In this document: one piece after another, positions 48,261 through 59,514 of the stretch | Position numbering within the stretch: position 1 is the first letter of the stretch | Layout of the letters: the number at the start of each line of letters is the position of its first letter | NCBI GenBank assembly: GCA_949987565.1 | Contig: OX465104.1 | Location: 3,354,301 to 3,418,300, forward strand | Direction of reading: 5' to 3' | DNA: 64,000 bases | DNA from: Luidia sarsii | Taxonomy: Eukaryota > Echinodermata > Asteroidea > Paxillosida > Luidiidae | The notes under the pieces: model-generated | What the model saw: the letters and a program-made list of their open reading frames with translations, nothing else | Database searches by the model: none | What the model was told of the DNA's origin: nothing | Program-made: the position numbers and the translations under genes

Positions 48261-49242
48261 TGGCAAAACGTCACCGAATTAATTTATAACATTCTCCTCG
48301 ACGCAAACATAATTATATTCTATCATTATTATCTATAAAACAAGGACATTGCGAATCTCAATGTATCTGCAAATATTCGCGATGTAATAGAAAATAATGA
48401 AGGGGTTCATCGCGGTGGTGTAGATAAGTGGATAGGGTGATCAAAGTCGCGCGATGTGTCGTTGCTGGTGGCGACGTTTCGGTTGCTAACTGCTAACCTT
48501 CATCAGGCAACTGAAGAATGTGCGCTGCAGCGTCCGTTTATGTCCGCTTCGCCGGTTCCTGTGTACCGGTTTGCGGACGTCGTAGTAGTGATAGTGCGGT
48601 TTGGCGCGCAATTCTGGCGTCCACTAGCGGCCCCGTCCGTGGTGGGTGGGCGGATATATCGTGGCGTCTGATGGTGGGAAGCCAGAAACCGGGGATGTCG
48701 ATATAATTCGCAATTATCTGCGGTATTTGAGCAAAGAAATCGCGCACATAATAATCCGCAAAGCTTCTTGCGATGTTCTAACAATTGCACATAATCAAAT
48801 AATCTCCCAAGTAAGATATTTTTTCTTTGTCGGGGAGATGGGGGGGGGGGGGCGATGCGCTCACAATCGCACATCGCAAATACATGTATCACTGCACATA
48901 TTACGGCAATGTTTGCACAGCGCAAAATCTGCAAACATCGTCGCATTGTTTGCCCGAACAACCTTCCCGAATTCTCCGAGCCAGGTGCGCCAATTGTGTT
49001 CCACACGTCGGACCCGTGTAGATTTCGACACGGATTGGACGTTCATAGTGCGAACAGGCCGGTTAGACCCGTCTTGTGCATGGGTCCCACCACACTCCGT
49101 ACGCGTATTGGCTGTGCAACACCTTCACCACGGTGCTCCCCTCACGTTGCTCTAACTTTACAAATCTTCAGGATCCGAGTACAGTGGAGAAGCCCAGACG
49201 GCGGGACTATATAGGGCCCTTTTCCAAAGGCCGCCTTAACTT

Positions 49243-49563
49243 GGCCGCCGCACACGAGAGCTATATCTGCTGAGCAAAAAATATCTCGAGGTTGTTAGCT
49301 CAGCACGTAACTCACCATATTATTTTTGGAAGATATCACGGGAACACTGAGAGCGTGCGCTTTCAGTGGCCAGTTGTTATTGTTTTGCTCAACGCATAGC
49401 TCAAGTCGCCGCGAAAAATTCCAACAGGACAGATAAATAACGGTCTCACTGCCTCTTGAGTCAGAAATCTCACTAAAAGTTCAGCGCACACGGTGAGCTA
49501 CGTGCTGAGCTAACGACCTCGAGAGATGTTTTGCTCAGCAAATAGCTCTCGTGTGCGGCGGCC
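49243..49563. mobile_element. MITE with GGCCGCCGCACACGAGAGCT ends
   Basis: Terminal inverted repeats of about 75 bp: GGCCGCCGCACACGAGAGCT, TGCTGAGCAAAA, TCTCGAGG, GTTAGCTCAGCACGTA at left, and the inverse at right (TACGTGCTGAGCTAACGACC, TAGCTCTCGTGTGCGGCGGC). The unit GCTGAGCAAAA also recurs inside. No convincing target duplication. Only one copy is in this window. Confidence 0.78.
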
Positions 49564-50845
49564 TGTAGGCTTCGGCTCCTGTTTCGCCGGTCTCAGTTAT
49601 CCAAAATTCTGAAATACAAGTTGGAGTTCTTTGTTGAAGTTGAAGCTTTGGATTCCTTTTCAAAACTCGGTAAAGCACTCAAAAATGATGCCAAAGGCTT
49701 CCTGTTTTCATGCCTTGGACTCTTGAGGGCGCACTATTGTCAATCGCCCGTATTATTTTGTAATATCGCCACAATAACTTGGGAACAATAATGTTGATGA
49801 ATAACTGAACAAGACTTCACATTTCAACAATGTGCTCAGTGCTTTGCCCGATCGCCTGCTGAAAAACGATATCCTATTATCATAACATATTACATCTATG
49901 ATTAAGTTAGTGCAAATTTGGTAAAGCGAAATCGGTTGCTTTCTCTCGTTTCCGTCGAATACCATCGGAACCTTTCGGTGGCCCTGGCGCCTACATGCAC
50001 ACACAGGTTAGTTAGGCTGCCGAGATAGGTGCGTCCAAATGTGGTGCGGACAATACTGGCAGAATATACGAATCATCCCATGGCTGTTATTTGTAGTGTT
50101 CATTTTTAATTCATAAATGAGTAATTGTAAAATTGTAAAGAAAATTACAAATGTTGACATTTTAAAATTTGTTCAAAAAGTTCTGATAGTTTGTCTTTTA
50201 TTTGTTTGATATAATTATAATTACATTACATCATGGCGAATGACAATTAACCGGGACTTAGGCCTACACATTTTGTAAAGCATCAAAACAATAATGTCCG
50301 TCTTGATTAAAAAGTGATTGGTTAATAAGTGGTTGGACCTCGTTGATAAGGATACAAGTGGACGGTTCACTTGTGGACCATTTCGCTGTAGAAGTGGAGG
50401 GGTCCATCCCAGAATCCTTGCAGAAATTCGGTTTGGACGGCCACATATTTTGGGGGTGTTTTTTCAGGGGGTAATTAGCAAAAAATCTAATCGGCTAAGG
50501 GCACTAAAATTGAAAAGAATCTGAGAGATGAAGGTCCAAACTACAGTTTTCAATATAGCTACTAGAACTGAGAGATTTTTGGGTGTGGGATTATAAAAGT
50601 GAGAATAAAAGTGAGTGTTTTTATAGTGTTCAATGGGAGCGCCATTTAGTGATCTGCACCCATTAAATACGGGTGATTCACTATAGTGCGCCCTCAAGAG
50701 TTTGCAAGATTTCACAATGTTTTATGGTGCATGTATCTTAACTCAATCTACGATTGATATCAAACCCAGCGTGACTTTTCATAGGTTATTCCCATTCCCT
50801 TGCGATTGATCGTAAGCTACGATGAGTTTCATGAAATCGACCATA

Positions 50846-51299
50846 TGTGACCCGACACAGCATAATGAGGAATAACTCCCACTTTTGAGATTTTGAGATT
50901 TTTTTAATGATGTGAAAGAGTATGCCATTAGCTTTCAAATGATATCAAAATTATTTCAGGGTGAACTTTGTTGTATAAATAGTACAAGGGGACTTCGCTC
51001 GTTCGTTTGGTACCAGACACAGTATAGCAGCGCCACTCTTACTCCTCGAAAGCGGCCATTCAAAAAGGCAGGGACTACATTTTCATGAAAACAGTACACA
51101 AACACGTTTTTCAACATTTAGAGACGGATTTAGGAAAAATCCTTTGGACATAATATCATCCAATACATTAACTTTCGGAAAATACAAACAAACGATTTAA
51201 CAAAAATAAAAAAAATTGAGAAGATACTTTGACTCCAGGCGTTGTTTACTCGAAAAGTATTTTGGTGGGATATTCCTCATGTCGCTGTGCCGGGTCACA
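50846..51299. mobile_element. TGTGACCCGRCACAGC MITE just downstream of the methyltransferase stop
   Basis: Terminal repeats TGTGACCCGACACAGC and GCTGTGCCGGGTCACA are flanked by TA on both sides. It ends only 29 bp beyond the stop codon of the HNMT-like gene, so it is probably inside that gene's 3' UTR. Its orientation is opposite to the copy at 52715-53135. Confidence 0.8.
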
Positions 51300-51328
51300 T
51301 ATTCTATGGGGCAGTTTGAGCCCTTTGC

Positions 51329-54300
51329 TTAATTTTTCCGCACAACTACTGCATCCCAGTCGCTGTTGAACAAGACCCGACCGTCGCCCGTCTTCTCGGA
51401 GCAGTCGCTGCTGGCAAGGTACTCCATCACCTCTCGCTGCAGCTCCGCAGGGGCCGTCTCCCTGAACTTCAAGACGTTGGTCAGGAAGTCGGTCAACATC
51501 CCGCCGTCCTCCGAGCCCCTGTCGAAGCACTCGGTGATGTCCACGCGGAAGGGCTGGTGGTACTGGGTGAAGGGGACGTGGTGACGCTCGAAGCAGCTGC
51601 GCACGTCGGATTTCCTCAAGGGGTCTTGGGACATAAAACGGCGGCCGAGTTTGCTGTTTCCGCTGCTGTCTGAAAGAAAAGGGGGTCGGAAGAACACACA
51701 ACTGACGTGCACCATTGCAATATTGTTTCCTGTATAGGCTGTAATACAATCGTACAGTAGATGCACGGAGGAATGATCGAGCCCAAGTTGCAATAGGGAG
51801 CTCTAATATTGTACGGTGCGCATGCGTCGACTTTGAGCGTTTGGCGGCTTTCGATTTCTGCGACGGTACTCAGCACGTGTCTGCGCTATGCCGAAAAGTC
51901 GCAGAATTAGAACCATCCGTCGTGTACAAAACGAAAGCTGTGCGATATCTTTGGGCCACGACTTGACAAATACCTCTGCGAGACCTGGGGGTCGATTTCA
52001 CCAAACTCGTCGTAACCTATACGATCAGTCACAAGACGGTGAGTGATGCACACAAACCATACGGCCTATAAAAAACTTACGATGGGTTAGCCATCGTGAG
52101 GCTTTGTGAATTTCGGCCCAGCGATCTTTAATTAGTATACGTATGGATGTTCATGTGGCAGTTGTAACATACTAAACTTATATCTCAAAAGTTAGAGGGC
52201 CTGACCTTTCGATCCTAGCAGGACCTTTCTCAAAGACAAAGGGTATTATTTTGTCCTCATCACTTTGCCTTTGAGAAAGGTCCTATAACTATAGTTGCTG
52301 AGATCGAAACGTCAGGCCCTCTAACTTTTGAGATTCATGGTTAGCAGGTCATTTTAGTCAGTGAGCAGTTTGCAACAGTTTGTGTATTAACTTTATACTA
52401 AACTTATATAATACTGATACTGTATTCTCTAGCTGGTGATGAAGATGTGTCTCATTTAGCTGTTTTAATCCATTAAAACAAGTTTTGGCGAGCCGTTGAG
52501 GACAGAAATATACATTCGTATTAGAGGACCTTAGTACAAATAGCATGAACTTATGCCAATGAATATAATAATTACCCTGCATGATACCTTAGGGAGACAT
52601 TCCCATAGGATTGTGCACAAACTTTACGTCCCTATTTCTGAATAGGCTATCCTCCCAACCAATGAACTTGAAATTCCCACTTGTTGAGAACATTCTCTAT
52701 CTACAATCAAAATATGTGACCCAGCACAGCGACATGAGGAATATCCCACCAAAACACTTGAAGTCAACGGCTGAAGTCAAAGTATCTTCTCAATTCGATA
52801 AAAAAAAATTTTTTTTTTTGAATTTTCGGAATTTTCCGAAATCCGTCTCTAAATGTTGAAGAAAACGAGGATTTCGGGGGAGTGTTTGTGTACTGTTTTC
52901 ATGAAAATGTAAAGTTCCTGCGTTTTTTAATGGCCGCTTTCGTTAGAATGGTGCTGCTATAATGTGTCTGGTACCAAATGAATGAGCGAAGTTCCCTTGT
53001 ACTATTTACAACAAAGTTCACACGGAAATTATTTTGATATCATTTGAAAGCTAATGGTATATTCTTTCATATCATTAGAAGATCTTAAAATCTCAAAAGT
53101 GGGGGTTATTCTTCATTATGCTGTGCCGGGTCACATTATGTTTTTATAAGGTAGTTGGGACACTAGGGAGACACTGACATGTATCCCTAATTTCGAGAGT
53201 CTCCCTCGCCTTATTTGCACTGGGGGCCTCGGTGATCCCTCCATATTTTTGTGTTACTAAAACAAATTGAATTCTTGCTTCATAATTTGTTTTCACATAT
53301 TAGGACCCCAGTAATTTCATGCAGCGAAATAATGTAGTCCGGTACACATGTCGTCAAGGTACACAATGTACAATCAATTTTACGACAATGTGTCTTCTAT
53401 ACGATACGGCGTTGTAGGCCTACCTGAGACCATCGTCACTAGCATCACTCCTCCCGCTTCTAATCGGTCATACAGATACATCAATGCTTCATCGATATCC
53501 CCTGCAAAATAGAGGGAGTGGATGGCGCTGATGAAGTGAAACTTGGTCTCCTTTCCCGCCTTCTGGTACTCGTCCATCGTCTGCTGTCGCCAGTCGCACA
53601 CCACGCCCTGCAGTTGATGAGCCTTGTCTTGCACGAGTGCCCTGTACTTCAGCAACTGATCCTGACTGGGCTCAACTACTCGGTTATTAATGAAGGGGAA
53701 TCGCTGCAAGAGTTTGGTCAGCATCATTGTATCTACCTCACCTATGAATTAAGATACAAAATGCAAAACAAAATGTAAAGGACTCGACATTTCCCTCTCA
53801 ACGGAGTTTTAGAGTTTTCCTACCACTGCAAAGAGTACATCATTAGCTTTTCAATGATACCATACACGTTGCAGAAATCCAAAGTTACGACCCGAAAAAT
53901 ACGACGAAGCTACGCCCAGACACACAAACTACCGGTATATATACTTTTCGAGAAAAAACAGCTGTATTTTATTAATTAATTAATTAATTAATTTATTTTT
54001 GGGGGGCGATAGCATAATGTATTTATGTATCCAAATAACGCGTTCATACCATAAACACGTAAAAAAACACCATTTTTTAAAATTTCGAATAAAATTCTAC
54101 GATGTCATCCCGGAAGTGTAAAAAAATGTAAACCGATGCGCCAGTGATTGCAGCGTATACGCGCACTCGCGCAGACAAACGAATTTCCCGTTTTTCAGAC
54201 TTTTGCTGAAAAAATCCTTCGGACAGATGATTCTCTAATACATAAACTTTCCGAGAATGTCCAAACACACAAAGTATTGTCAAATTTGAATTCATGTCAA

Positions 54301-54705
54301 AAATATGACTTCCGACGCCGCTAGCTCGAAAAGGACTGTTGGAGTTGATACATCATTACGTCATCTAAGGTCACAATATTTTTCTCAAAGACATAATCGA
54401 GGAAAAAAAATAACGAGCAATAGCGTTTGCGCGGCAATTTTACAATTGTTATATGTGCCATATGTAACTAGATCAGTGGGTGAAGATAAATAATTATGCT
54501 ACATACCAGATCCGCTTCCAATACCAAGGACTCGTAGCCGTTCTTGTTCGGCCAGTTTGACTCGAAGCTTGTCCCCAACTGCTCCGTCAAACACGTTGTC
54601 CACCCACTCCTCAAAAACGCCGTTATTGTTAGATCGGGACCCGAAGACAGCGAAGCACTCCACGTAGTACTTCGGGTCGTGGAACAGACTCCGTAGAGCG
54701 AACAT
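51329..54705 (-). CDS. HNMT: Histamine N-methyltransferase-like SAM-dependent methyltransferase
   Basis: Complete gene of three coding exons on the minus strand: 54507-54705 (ATG at 54705), 53424-53741 and 51329-51669 (TAA at 51329). Both introns are GT-AG and in phase (G+GT, G+AC), giving 285 residues against 292 in human HNMT. Collinear similarity runs end to end: MFALRSLFHDPKYYVECF at the N-terminus, the SAM-binding glycine loop LRVLGIGSGSGEVD, the acidic ribose-binding VVEPS motif, DWRQQTMDEYQ, IHSLYFAGDID, ECFDRGSEDGGMLTDFLTNV and GRVLFNSDWDAVVV near the C-terminus. HNMT is a cytosolic enzyme that methylates the histamine ring. Here the residues aligning with human Glu28, Gln143 and Asn283, which hold histamine, are Asn, His and Ser, so the substrate is probably different. 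The fold and methyl-donor site appear intact. The name HNMT should be read as family membership, not proven activity. Confidence 0.92.
52185..52390 (+). mobile_element. Hairpin repeat with a spacer between arms, in HNMT-like intron 2
   Basis: The arm AGGGCCTGACCTTTCGATCC, TAGCAGGACCTTTCTCAAAG is followed by a spacer of about 35 bp and the inverted arm CTTTGAGAAAGGTCCTATAA, GAGATCGAAACGTCAGGCCC, then the tail CATTTTAGTCAGTGAGCAGT. The arms are longer at their outer ends (AACTTATATCTCAAAAGTTA) than in other copies. Confidence 0.75.
52715..53135. mobile_element. TGTGACCCAGCACAGC MITE in HNMT-like intron 2
   Basis: Ends TGTGACCCAGCACAGC and GCTGTGCCGGGTCACA. Interior phrases ACATGAGGAATATCCCACCA, GATTTCGGGGGAGTGTTTGT and CAAAGTTCACACGGAAATTA match the other family members. 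With the opposite copy at 50846-51299 it brackets the last coding exon. Confidence 0.8.
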
Positions 54706-54964
54706 CCTCGCCGAATAATTCTAGTGTACACACAGCGGTGCTTGGCATCACCAGCTGGGCGAGTAGCATGAAGTTCAACGTCGGCAGAATGCCAGAACGT
54801 GACGACCTTCGATCCTGGAGAGCTCAGTGCGCAACATCCCATACAAAAAAATAATGCCAATTAAAAATTAATGCACTGTCGTATCATTCATTCATCCATG
54901 AGACAAAAGCATGATCTATTTCCATATTTCCATCTCATCTGCATCAAACCGGTCAGCCGCATTA

Positions 54965-55232
54965 GGCCCCCCCAAATTGTTCTGCTTCCGATTACATGAC
55001 ATTTCAAAATAGGGTAGGTAAGTAGGGAATTTTTTTTTAAGGGGCCAATTTTTTTGGTGTACGATCATTATGGATGCATCTGCATGTGGTCAAGTCTTTT
55101 ACGATCAAATTACACATTGCATTTTTATCATAATTGTTTGCCGATAAAAAATTAGGGTCGCAGGCTAGAATTAGGGTCGGCCGGGTAACCGGAAGCAGAT
55201 CAGAACTATTTTTTGGCCTTAGGCCTAATGAT
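54965..55232. mobile_element. MITE with GTTCTGCTTCCGATTAC ends (empty-site form)
   Basis: The left end contains TTGTTCTGCTTCCGATTACA, the right end GGTAACCGGAAGCAGATCAG and TTTTTTGGCCTTA. It corresponds to the outer parts of 27797-28613 without the nested element. Confidence 0.72.
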
Positions 55233-55437
55233 AATGCAGGTTTTTTGTTCGCAGTCAGAGTTCTTTGTGGATGTTCGGGATGGAGGGGCCAATATGTGGG
55301 CCCCATTCTGACCAATTATGTGGTCACACAACCTAGGCCTATTGGTATATTCAGCTGAACGGACAATTAAAGAAGATCCCGTTACCGTCCTATGATGATC
55401 ATCCCTTGGCCAACTTGGCAAAAATGATCACTATTGA

Positions 55438-55859
55438 AACAAAGAAAACTTTGACTGGACCGCTGACTTGACCCCGAGCACTCTGGATGAAAGTATCAGT
55501 CTCTCTCATCTGAGCTATCCAGCTCTTAGATAAGATGCTGACCTAGTATTACTATAAGCCGTTTTCGAAATGAAGGCTTAGGCTCGGGCTTAGGCTTCGT
55601 TCATATTAATCTTACTCGTTATATTTTCACAGGCAACTAAAAACAAGCGTTTGGCAACAGTTTCTTTGGGAATACCATGTACCTTTCAAGCCAATAAACA
55701 TTCAAATTAAAAAACAAACCTCAACCTGGATTTTCAGGTTTTGTCAGACGTTGACGAACCCTGAGCCCGAGCCTAAGACTTCATTTCGAAAACGAGTGTC
55801 AACGAGTCTTTGCCGGGGTGGGGGCGCCAGTCAGAAGCGATTCAACAATTAACTGCCGT
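55438..55859 (-). mobile_element. Type-1 SINE split by a GTTTTCGAAATGAAGG MITE
   Basis: The SINE runs from CAAAGAAAACTTTGACTGGA to CATCTGAGCTATCCAGCTCT. It is broken at about 55557 and resumes near 55797 with GAGTCTTTGCCGGGGTGGGG and GCGCCAGTCAGAAGC. The 235-bp insert (55559-55793) has clean inverted ends GTTTTCGAAATGAAGGCTTA and GACTTCATTTCGAAAAC. Confidence 0.8.
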
Positions 55860-56731
55860 ATGGCAGTTAATGGTTGGGGGCGCCAGTCAGAAGCAATTCA
55901 TGCAACCATTACCGGCCGTATGGCAGGTGATGGCTGGGACCATGGATCACATCCCTGCTTCCAATCAATTAACTGCTGTAAACCTGGCTACAGCAGCTCG
56001 GGATCACACAAAGTGGATGCAACGTTTTCAGTTTCAGTTCAAACAAGCAAAGGAGAAACTGGGAACCTTTTGAATAAATCGAAAAATTGGCAAAGAAAAC
56101 TTTGACTGGAGCGGGACTTAAACCCGAGACCTCAGGTAGATGGTGGCCTTCCCTAACCCTCTATGCACCATCGTAGCATATACCTACACCACCTTTGAGC
56201 AAGCATTTCATCCTCTAAATGCAATAAAGCATCACTTATGACCCCTTGGAGCATATCAGCTACACCATTACAATAATTATAGCCCCCTCTGTTGGTTGTA
56301 GTTGTCTATTTAGTTGCATTCTTCTTCATTACAAAACATGGAAAGTTGAACAATGAAGGTTCGCGGATTTCCACCGGGTTCCACCGGGTTTTTAAGCGAT
56401 TGTCAGGGGAAAATGTCAATGCTTATCTTTTACACACTATACCCAAAAGACTCGCATAAAGTTGATATTTCCCCCCAAAAGTATTGGCCTAGCAGCAGGA
56501 TTTTTTGGAAAACACCCCTAGCACATGTGCTACTATGGGTGATACCGATCGACATACACGTATAACGTACCGAATGTGTTGTGGAACTATGCACTATATC
56601 ATCATTGTTATTGTGCATTCAAATACATTTTTGCAGCTGTTGAAGTGATCCATCCAAGGACAAACTTCTTATAATTACCATGTACAATTGCATGGAATAA
56701 TTGTAGCACATGTGCTACTTATGCATTTATG

Positions 56732-56793
56732 CATTAACATGCGTGCAATAATTTCATATAATATATGAAATTATTGCACACATGTTAATGCAT
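56732..56793. repeat. 62-bp near-perfect palindrome beside a MITE
   Basis: GCATTAACATGCGTGCAATA, ATTTCATATA pairs with ATATATGAAATTATTGCACA, CATGTTAATGC with two or three mismatches and no loop. The TGTGAC MITE starts 16 bp further on at 56809. Confidence 0.8.
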
Positions 56794-56808
56794 ATATTAT
56801 ATAGCATA

Positions 56809-57216
56809 TGTGACCCGGCACCGCGACATGAGGAATATCCCACCAAAACACTTTTTGGATTTTCGGAAAGTTTATGTATTGGAAGATATTATATCTAAAT
56901 GATTTTTCCGAAACCCGTCTCTAGATGTTGAAAAAAACGATGATTTCGGGGGAGTGTTTGTATACTGTTTTCATAAAAAATGTAAAGTTCCTGCCTTCTT
57001 GAATGGCCGCTTTCGAGGAGTTAGACTGGTGCTGCTGTATTGTGTCCGGTACCAAATGAACAGCGAAGTCCCCTTGTACTATTTACAACAAAGTTCACAT
57101 GGAAATAATGTTGATAATTATTTGGAAAGCTAATGGTATATACTCTTTCACATCATTAGAAAATCTCAAAATCTCAAAAGTGGAGGTTATTCCTCATTAT
57201 GCTGAGCCGGGTCACA
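56809..57216. mobile_element. TGTGACCCGGCACCGC MITE
   Basis: Terminal repeats TGTGACCCGGCACCGC and GCTGAGCCGGGTCACA, flanked by TA on each side. It shares the CCGCGACATGAGGAATATCC start and GCTGAGCC end variants with the copy at 29145-29777, so these two are closest relatives. Confidence 0.8.
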
Positions 57217-57371
57217 TATATGCTACAGTCATTAAATTAAGAAGTCATCGATTAAATTTGATGTGTTTTTTTTCTCAATATCAACGGTGACCATCAATTG
57301 ATGAAAAAAATGGTACTGTGCATTGGTATATATAGAGAGCTAATACAATAGTCAAGGCCTACCCAGTCTTT

Positions 57372-58012
57372 AGGGCCATTTCCACTACACCAAAAAACCG
57401 CGATTATTTGGATCGCGATTTGAATCGCGATCCAAACTCCACTTTTTTTTGGCGTGTGTGGACACAATAAACGCGATTATTAGTGGGATTTGAATCGCGA
57501 TTCGGACTCCACTAAGAGTGAGACTTTTTCAAAAAATCGCGTTTATTTGCGACGTGATGTGTGTGGGAACGCTCCGCGCAAATCGCACCTGTTTTTTGTC
57601 CCACAATGCATTGCGCGCGGATCGTGCATTGCAGAGGGACAGAATGAGAGCTATCATGACGGTGATTTTATGCTGCCTTCGCTGAAAGTACCCCAAAACC
57701 GTTGCCTACGTTCTCTCTCTTGTCGACGAAGCCTGCGCTGAATATGCCGATAAATATTGACAGCAGAATTTGGTCGTCCCATCGTTGCAACACGCAACTG
57801 TCTCTAGCTCTGTTGTCAACAACGCTGTATCGCACAGCACGCGAGCGCGGGAGAGTCAGGTCAACTCAGGGTCAGTCAATCTTTCAGGAAAGCCGCATGC
57901 GCAGTGCGACCACACAGCAACACAGATTTTTTGGCCTGTGTGGACACGACAAAAAAAAAAGTTTTTAAATCGCGATTCAAATCGCGATTATTTTCGTAGT
58001 GGAAACGTGCCT
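57372..58012. mobile_element. MITE with GGGCCATTTCCACTACACC ends
   Basis: Ends AGGGCCATTTCCACTACACC and CGTAGTGGAAACGTGCCT. The subterminal AATCGCGATT motifs are as at 24720-25180 but inverted overall, with about 180 bp more interior. Interior frames are not convincing. Confidence 0.75.
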
Positions 58013-58249
58013 TTTGTCAACTACTGCAGTCTAATTATCCGTATGCTTACATTATTATAATTTTTTTTAAATTATATGCAAGAAGACAATTACTCCGTTC
58101 GCCCCACTCGAGGTAGGGAACGTCGAGTAGGAAAAACCCTCATTGAATTACTTTCTCCTTGACGCCCACATCATCATTCTATGATACGTTATCCCGAAAA
58201 CAAACAGTCATTTCGAAGGTTCAAGTAAGGTCATGGCTAACTAACTGTA

Positions 58250-58460
58250 TCAGCTTCACTCTTTGTCCTCTGTTTCTCATCCGTGTCCTATTCACTCTCC
58301 CCCCTTCCTTCGTGTACATGTATCTGTTTTGTCCTTGTCACTCTGCCTTTGAGAAAGGTCCTGCTAGGATTGAAACGTCAGGCCCACTAAAATTTAAGAT
58401 TTACATTTTGGTAATTTTAGTCAGTAAGCAGTTTGCAAAATTTCTGTATATCACCCTGTA
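58250..58460 (+). mobile_element. Long form of the hairpin-repeat family (sense)
   Basis: TTCACTCTTTGTCCTCTGTT, CTCTCCCCCCTTCCTTCGTG, TACATGTATCTGTTTTGTCC precede the single arm CTTTGAGAAAGGTCCTGCTA and a complete tail ending CTGTATATCACC. It matches 32145-32400 inverted. A short AT-rich ATAATAATAAT / ATTATTATT palindrome follows at 58499-58540. Confidence 0.78.
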
Positions 58461-58614
58461 TATTAAAAGAAATAGAAACATTTCCACACAATGGTTTATA
58501 ATAATAATAATAATAATGATTATTATTATTATTATTTATTCGTCCAAGTAAAACATACAAGTAGTACTTTCAAGGTGAGAATTAAAGGTCATACAGTCTA
58601 TATATGTGACCCGG

Positions 58615-58859
58615 CACAACGACATGAGGAATATCCCACCAAAATACTTTTTGAGTAAACAACGCCTGCAGTTAAAGTATCTTCACAATTCGATTACAAA
58701 TAAATTATCTTTTTTGTTGTATTTTCGGAAATTTTAAATATTAGAGGATATTATATTTTGATATAATTTGAAAGCTAATGGTATACTCTTTCACTTCATT
58801 AGTAAATCTCAAAACCTCAAAAGTGGGGTTATTCTTCATTATGCTGTGCCGGGTCACAT
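58615..58859. mobile_element. TGTGACCCGGCACAAC MITE, internally deleted
   Basis: Ends TGTGACCCGGCACAAC and GCTGTGCCGGGTCACA, with TA on both sides. At 245 bp it lacks the middle 200 bp of its relatives. Confidence 0.8.
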
Positions 58860-59514
58860 ATCATGGATATTCAAAATGGGAGAAAAATGGTTGACTAAAT
58901 ACCAAACAAGGGGAATAGATGTATCAGAGATGTGATAGGTCAGGATGAGATAGGGAACATCGAGATGGGGAGATGGGGAAGAGATGGGGGCAAGGACAGG
59001 GGATGAAGCCTTGAAGGGGAACAGATTGGGCGCAGAAGGGCAATTAAGAGGGAAGGGGTACACAAAGTGTTCGAGCTGGGCTTGAACTGCACCGTCCAGG
59101 TAATCATAATAAATTATTTTTACCTGTCACGAACCGAGTGTGCCCGATATGTTCCGACGGATGGTAATCCAGCGAAATCTGGACCCCCCCTCTCGTCCGG
59201 CGATGTGGGAAAAGTGAGGTAGACCCTATACTAAATGCGGTCAAGTGAAATGCCGTACGTCACAACTGAATATTCATGATTTAATCTCCCGACTTCGGGA
59301 GGTCAGTGAGAGTGGTCACCGTACGCGTACGGTGTAGACCCTAGAAGTCGGCCAAGTGAAAGGTAGTCACCGTACCCAGGTTTAGTGCTTCCGGCTTGTC
59401 GCTTGAGGGCGCACTTATGTACACACAAGATAGAGGGAGGGACTCTATACACACGTGTGTACTTTGATAGCATGATACATGATCTGGAGTTTGTTACAAC
59501 TTAGGCCTAACGAA

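Larger units (their letters stand above)
40290..51300. other. Gene-free interval between the lectin and the methyltransferase
   Basis: No exon of a known family was found. The interval contains a 26-base T tract at 42483-42508, several hairpin-repeat and SINE copies, C-rich stretches near 46290-46570, and a G tract at 48840-48852. Minus-strand 45100-45411 (MFPRIRFLAHDSGELCARLS at its start) has a somewhat protein-like composition but matches nothing I recognise. The frames at 41228-41653, 44077-44493 and 48503-49006 look random. Confidence 0.55.
54710..59510. other. Gene-free interval between the methyltransferase and the gamma-glutamyltransferase
   Basis: Holds the MITEs, SINEs and hairpin-repeat copies listed separately, a GA-rich stretch at 58900-59060, and a perfect 62-bp palindrome-like sequence at 56732-56793. 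No coding exon is recognised. The two starts at its edges (54705 minus, 59515 plus) point away from each other. Confidence 0.55.

Noticed and set aside
48503..49006. 167-residue minus-strand frame
   Set aside because: Low-complexity Pro and Thr runs from G- and C-rich tracts. No domain, and a competing frame of similar length on the other strand.
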